From assembly GCF_932526225.1 (NCBI RefSeq), contig NC_064036.1, positions 1,800,001 to 1,860,000 on the forward strand: a stretch of 60,000 nt of DNA, in the 5' to 3' direction. The notes below the pieces were generated by a model. That model was not told where the DNA came from and made no database searches. It saw only the letters and a list, made by a program, of their open reading frames with translations. Source of the stretch: Nematostella vectensis. Its lineage: Eukaryota > Cnidaria > Anthozoa > Actiniaria > Edwardsiidae. The translations under genes were made by a program, and so were the position numbers. This document shows positions 56,699 to 60,000 of this stretch, piece after piece (position 1 is the stretch's first letter; the number at the start of each line of letters is the position of its first letter).

Positions 56699-57721
56699 AT
56701 GGATATAGATTTTGATCCCACAACAGAAGAAGGTAGAGAAGATTTGAATACTACTGTAGACGAAGATTATGACTCTCTTATTCCAAACGATGGTGAGGGA
56801 AGAGAATCATGGAATGAAAGGATTTCAAACAGATTTGGTAGAGGTGCAAGCTATGTGATTAGGAGGTTGACCGACTTATGGAAAACACGAAACCCCGGGA
56901 GGGATGTCCCCGAGTACATGGAGTTACAGAATATGGGAGGTTCTCCTTCAACGGACACACTTAGGGTAAACCTTTTGTTATCGAAATATCCAGATCTTGA
57001 TGAAAATTTAGTTCAGATTTCAACGGATGAAAGAGGAAAACAATTCATTTCCTTCTATTCTGCGAGAAAAGGTGGTTGGACTAGACCAGAAAGGTTGTAT
57101 AATGAGGATAGAACGGTGCGGAAGAGTGTTGACGCCAAAATCAGATCCGGAAAGTACAAGCAAATTCAGATTCAACTCGATGAACTAGACGCTACAGCTA
57201 ATACACTCAGAGAAGAAGAAGAGAGAAACACCGAGCAAATGAGAAAAAATAATGAGGAACGAAGTGAAACAACTAACCAAGAAAGACTAAGAGCTATAGA
57301 TCGTAAAAATGAAGAGCTCAGCGAAAGAAATTCTGTCATAGATGAGACTTTGGAAGAGAATCAATTGGAGAGAGAAAATCTTGAAGAGAGAATGTCGTTG
57401 AAAGATCGTGTCAAAGCGATTTTTAAGAAATACGGATTTACAGTCGCTGCTGTCGTTACCGCTGTGGGCGTTGTTATCGGTGTTATTGTCTCTAATCTGA
57501 AAGCTGGGCTGACTAGTGTTGCAAAAGGTGTTGGAAATGGTCTGAAAACAATAGGCAAAAAATTAGGAGAAATACTCCCAGGAATGGTTGGTGCTATAGC
57601 TAGTTTCATATTTAGAACGGCAGGTGAAGTTGTTGGCTTTTTAGCTAAAAACGCATGGCTTCTCATCGTCGCTGTCGTCCTGTATTCCGTAGAACGATTT
57701 AAAAGGAGACGGAAATCATAA
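56699..57721 (+). CDS. Hypothetical Polinton coiled-coil membrane protein (340 aa)
   Basis: An acidic N-terminus leads to a globular part (residues about 25-150), then a strong coiled coil (DELDATANTLREEEERNTEQ through the Glu/Asn/Arg-rich stretch, about 155-235). Two hydrophobic segments follow (FTVAAVVTAVGVVIGVIVSN, about 245-265; WLLIVAVVLYSVERF, near the C-terminus), with a glycine-rich amphipathic stretch between them (VAKGVGNGLKTIGKKLGEIL). The layout suits a membrane-active structural protein. Family not recognised. Its stop is followed by only 3 nt before the next ATG. Confidence 0.7.
   Translation: MDIDFDPTTEEGREDLNTTVDEDYDSLIPNDGEGRESWNERISNRFGRGASYVIRRLTDLWKTRNPGRDVPEYMELQNMGGSPSTDTLRVNLLLSKYPDLDENLVQISTDERGKQFISFYSARKGGWTRPERLYNEDRTVRKSVDAKIRSGKYKQIQIQLDELDATANTLREEEERNTEQMRKNNEERSETTNQERLRAIDRKNEELSERNSVIDETLEENQLERENLEERMSLKDRVKAIFKKYGFTVAAVVTAVGVVIGVIVSNLKAGLTSVAKGVGNGLKTIGKKLGEILPGMVGAIASFIFRTAGEVVGFLAKNAWLLIVAVVLYSVERFKRRRKS
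56893..56915. repeat. Possible diverged GC palindrome copy
   Basis: CCCCGGGAGGGATGTCCCCG then AG within the 340-aa ORF (encodes NPGRDVPEY). It is similar in layout to the other copies but more diverged. Confidence 0.35.
57698..57705 (+). promoter_or_regulatory. Gene-start motif before the minor capsid candidate
   Basis: TTTAAAAG inside the last codons of the 340-aa ORF, 27 nt before the ATG at 57725. Confidence 0.5.
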
Positions 57722-57724
57722 CAA

Positions 57725-58348
57725 ATGGTATTACTCTACATTGAAGGAAACGTTGGTGACTTTACTGTCTATTTAGAACAACCTATTGAAAAGCCGCGGT
57801 TTATCGCGCTGCGAGGATGTGCGTTTCATAATCGTTGTAACAGTCTCTCAAGCGAGGGAACGGTCTCCGACGGTGAGAACATTATCCTTAGGATCCCCGC
57901 GGGGCAGTATACGATCGAGACGCTAAAACGTCAAATAGATGGGGGTATGCGTCTTGGTGAAAAGTCAGTCTCTATTAGAGACTCGTCACTCGAAGTTCAC
58001 CGGAACGTCGCGTTGAATGAGCCGCTCGCCTGCCTGTTAGGACTCAAGACCAGGGAGCTGGAAGCAAACACTCGCCACGAGATAAAGATGATAGGTCACG
58101 AGGCTATTTTTATCCACTGCGATCTTGTGAACGCGTCTGACTCCCTCCAACAAGGGGCGCCCTCACAAATCCTAGCAAGTGTAGAGCTTGATGAAGGAAA
58201 GATATACCTCAATCCAAGCGATCCGGTACGGGTTAGCACCACATCAGTCGGTTACGTGAGTAGTCTCCGTCTTAGTATAAAGGGTGGTGACGGAAACACA
58301 ATAGAGCGCGGTCTCTACCCGATACGTCTAATTTTAGAAATCACTTAA
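57725..58348 (+). CDS. Polinton minor capsid (penton-like) candidate, 207 aa
   Basis: Beta-rich, without membrane segments or Cys motifs. It opens MVLLYIEGNVGDFTVYLEQP. Its second half has the run of strands HEAIFIHCDLVNASDSLQQG, a central Ser/Gly loop, then VSSLRLSIKGGDGNTIERG and a closing strand. That arrangement resembles single-jelly-roll minor capsid proteins seen next to membrane proteins in metazoan Polintons. The assignment rests on size, composition and neighbourhood, not a diagnostic motif. The stop codon TAA is part of the next gene-start motif. Confidence 0.5.
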   Translation: MVLLYIEGNVGDFTVYLEQPIEKPRFIALRGCAFHNRCNSLSSEGTVSDGENIILRIPAGQYTIETLKRQIDGGMRLGEKSVSIRDSSLEVHRNVALNEPLACLLGLKTRELEANTRHEIKMIGHEAIFIHCDLVNASDSLQQGAPSQILASVELDEGKIYLNPSDPVRVSTTSVGYVSSLRLSIKGGDGNTIERGLYPIRLILEIT

Positions 58349-58351
58349 AGA
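58344..58351 (+). promoter_or_regulatory. Gene-start motif before the 201-residue protein
   Basis: CTTAAAGA, whose TAA (58346-58348) is also the stop of the preceding ORF. It is 32 nt before the ATG at 58376. Confidence 0.6.
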
Positions 58352-58375
58352 ATAAACTCTCCCCATAATAAAGCT

Positions 58376-58981
58376 ATGGAAGAGTACAACTCAATCTACC
58401 CGAACGTACCCCGAGGGGTCAGCCCCTCAGGTGATAACTTCAGACTCCAAAAGACCCACGATGTTTTGGGAAGTTTGGAGCAAGAAGTTAAACATTACGA
58501 GAACGTGAGGAAAAAGTATAAACGAGGGCAGAGCGTGTTTTCAAAGTTAAGTGTGGTCTTAGGACTCATATCTGTCATTCTTGGGTCTAGTGGTTTGGGG
58601 ACTTCTCTGTCGGGTTTTGGTATCATCGTCGGAGTCCCGTTAGGCGCTCTGGCTGGTGTTTTCGGTCTCACCTCTGTAGGCTGTGCGGCGGTTTCTAAAC
58701 GGCTGTCGCAAAAAGTCTCCAAGCACGACCAAACAGCGGCGATGGCAAAGGCAAAAGTAAATAGCATACGCGACCTGGTCTCTAAAGCTTTAAAAGACAA
58801 CAAAATATCAGACGAAGAGTTCTCTTTAATCTTGAACGAGTTGGACAAGTTTGAGGCTCTAAAGCTCCAGATCCGTCAAAAGTTGGTAAGAGAGGACGAA
58901 AAAAACGTAAACATTACCAAGCTGAGGGAAACAGTAAGAGAAGAGATTTTGAAAGACCTGGCGAGTCGACCCGCTCGGTGA
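58376..58981 (+). CDS. Hypothetical Polinton protein with hydrophobic glycine-rich core (201 aa)
   Basis: A polar N-terminus contains an in-frame dispersed palindrome (PRGVSPSGD). A helix follows, then a long glycine-rich hydrophobic hairpin (SVVLGLISVILGSSGLGTSL and GIIVGVPLGALAGVFGLTSV, about residues 58-103) and an amphipathic coiled-coil C-terminus (FSLILNELDKFEALKLQIRQ). Two membrane passages or a membrane-inserting hairpin are likely. Function unknown. Confidence 0.7.
   Translation: MEEYNSIYPNVPRGVSPSGDNFRLQKTHDVLGSLEQEVKHYENVRKKYKRGQSVFSKLSVVLGLISVILGSSGLGTSLSGFGIIVGVPLGALAGVFGLTSVGCAAVSKRLSQKVSKHDQTAAMAKAKVNSIRDLVSKALKDNKISDEEFSLILNELDKFEALKLQIRQKLVREDEKNVNITKLRETVREEILKDLASRPAR
58409..58433. 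repeat. Dispersed GC palindrome, in-frame copy 4
   Basis: CCCCGAGGGGTCAGCCCCTC then AGGTG near the 5' end of the 201-aa ORF; encodes VPRGVSPSGD. Confidence 0.75.
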
Positions 58982-59043
58982 AATTTCTGTACGAGAGAAC
59001 TCCCGTCGGATGGATCTATGAATTGAGATGCGTAAAGGACTGA

Positions 59044-59051
59044 TTTAAAAA
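59044..59051 (+). promoter_or_regulatory. Gene-start motif before the terminal partial gene
   Basis: TTTAAAAA followed by CATCTTATATG-T-CATATAAGATG, an 11-bp palindrome whose last three bases are the ATG at 59072. Confidence 0.7.
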
Positions 59052-59071
59052 CATCTTATATGTCATATAAG

Positions 59072-60000
59072 ATGAAGTTTACAGAATTTGTGAAAAGGTA
59101 CCCTTACTATTCACGCTTTAGGTTCTCTGCCGACGAGCATGGCGATGTGCAATTCGTTTTCAATGGGGACGAATACGATCCATTCGACAAGAATGGGAAT
59201 CTAGTCAAGACGTTATACCACTTCCCCGGTGACAGCTGGAAACCCGAGAATATCCAGGATTTTCTAGTCGCCGACGACACACAAGCATACAAGGAAACGA
59301 TCCAGCAACTGTTTGGGTTCCCAAAACAATACAGACTAGACGCGCGTGCAGAGTACAAGATATTGCCGTGGGACGAAAACCCTACGAGAAATAATTACGT
59401 CTCTTTTAATGTTTTTATAACACCAAAGGTGAAGACACACTTTGTTTTTAGGGACATATTCACCGACAGCTTGCTAGTATTCAGAACAGCAAAGGAGGCT
59501 AGTAGGTGGCTCGACGCCCCAAACCTCAGTTATTGGAGTCAAGCCTTAAATTTTGCTATGTTTTGCGCGACTGCTGGATGTGGTGTGACGCGTGACATGA
59601 TTGACGACTCTCAAGTGGGGTCATTCTACAGATTTCACATCATTTTCACTATCAGACGAATATTAAACGAGCTACAATGCCCTCTTCCAAAAGATAGGCT
59701 CTTTAGTTGGAATAAAAACTTTTACAGCGAAGCGGCTTACCAAAAACTAAGAACAGAATTCCGAACTGGTGACGATTTCCGGTTCCTCGGGCCGATAAAT
59801 CATGGGTTAGGGAACGTTTATAATTATGATTATCACGGCTTGTCATCTTCTAACGACAAGTATAAGCCTTATGACACCATTGATCAATTACACGACGAAT
59901 GGGACGCTGCCAAAAGCGACCACGAACACATGAATCACTTTGAGATCGAGTACCTGAAAGACCTTAGAACTGGGTTTCAGTATGAGTGGTTCTTTCCGGA
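59072..60000 (+). CDS. Partial Polinton protein with possible PLA2-like signature (309+ aa)
   Basis: The ORF starts MKFTEFVKRYPYYSRFRFSA after a clear gene-start palindrome and is still open at the window end, so the protein is C-terminally incomplete. It is soluble in character, rich in aromatic and acidic residues. Near residues 238-248 is FLGPINHGLGN and near 272-277 QLHDEW. These recall the calcium loop (LGPxN) and HD catalytic helix of parvovirus-type phospholipase A2 domains, which also occur in some Polinton-like elements. The loop-to-His spacing (about 34 residues) is longer than usual, so the match is tentative. Residues 1-230 are not recognised. Confidence 0.6.
   Translation, partial: MKFTEFVKRYPYYSRFRFSADEHGDVQFVFNGDEYDPFDKNGNLVKTLYHFPGDSWKPENIQDFLVADDTQAYKETIQQLFGFPKQYRLDARAEYKILPWDENPTRNNYVSFNVFITPKVKTHFVFRDIFTDSLLVFRTAKEASRWLDAPNLSYWSQALNFAMFCATAGCGVTRDMIDDSQVGSFYRFHIIFTIRRILNELQCPLPKDRLFSWNKNFYSEAAYQKLRTEFRTGDDFRFLGPINHGLGNVYNYDYHGLSSSNDKYKPYDTIDQLHDEWDAAKSDHEHMNHFEIEYLKDLRTGFQYEWFFP

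Larger units (their letters stand above)
47686..60000. mobile_element. Polinton/Maverick virus-like element (left part, continues past window)
   Basis: The block holds protein-primed PolB, retroviral-type integrase, major capsid candidate, packaging ATPase, minor capsid candidate and several small membrane proteins in compact array, with gaps mostly of 30-60 bp. This set defines Polintons, large self-synthesising transposons that are also regarded as endogenous viruses. All ORFs are open and the intergenic motifs are regular, so the copy looks young. Not seen in this part: maturation protease and right terminus. Left boundary approximate. Confidence 0.88.

Overview
This is a eukaryotic, almost certainly animal, nuclear window, most likely from an anthozoan cnidarian such as a sea anemone. 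That assignment is inference. It rests on invertebrate-type actin coding sequence, many short GT-AG introns with consistent phases, AT-rich intergenic DNA full of satellites and MITE-like repeats, and a Polinton/Maverick-type element of the kind common in cnidarians. I saw no rRNA, tRNA or CRISPR array.

Layout. (1) 1-1953: the last exon of a conventional actin gene (+), entered through an intron at the ancient 121/122 codon position; earlier exons lie outside the window. (2) 7333-22864: a 19-exon gene (+) whose exons all join in phase. It predicts about 2,812 residues: SEC14/CRAL-TRIO-like domain, spectrin-like helical repeats, two very large low-complexity exons around a charged coiled coil, and a complete 375-residue actin module at the C-terminus. 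I regard this fusion as the most unusual gene here. (3) 24835-25659: an intronless multi-pass membrane protein resembling TMEM121 (+). (4) 25.85-30 kb: repeat-rich DNA with a 46-bp satellite (about 38 copies), a TA microsatellite, a fold-back pair of hammerhead-ribozyme sequences and a 27-bp minisatellite. (5) 30834-46495: the LPCAT3/MBOAT5 phospholipid-remodelling acyltransferase gene (-), from ATG to stop. Its last intron holds a 6.7-kb 18-bp minisatellite that creates a spurious 2,290-codon reading frame. It also shows a tandem exon triplication and several transposon insertions.

(6) About 47.7 kb to the window end: the left part of an intact-looking Polinton. It carries protein-primed DNA polymerase B, retrovirus-type integrase (opposite strand), a double-jelly-roll major capsid candidate, a packaging ATPase, a minor-capsid candidate, several small membrane proteins, and a last gene running off the window with a possible phospholipase A2-like signature. 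Replication, integration, capsid and packaging functions are all present. A maturation protease and the right terminus are not seen and may lie beyond position 60000.

Two patterns in the Polinton are not explained by its genes. Nearly every ORF is preceded, 27-35 nt before its ATG, by a shared TTTAAAGA-like motif, often followed by an inverted repeat ending at the start codon. A dispersed GC-rich palindrome (core like CGAGGGG-N4-CCCCTCG) occurs about seven times, several times in frame inside ORFs.

Exon joins were made by eye from splice consensus, phase and family similarity. They need transcript support.
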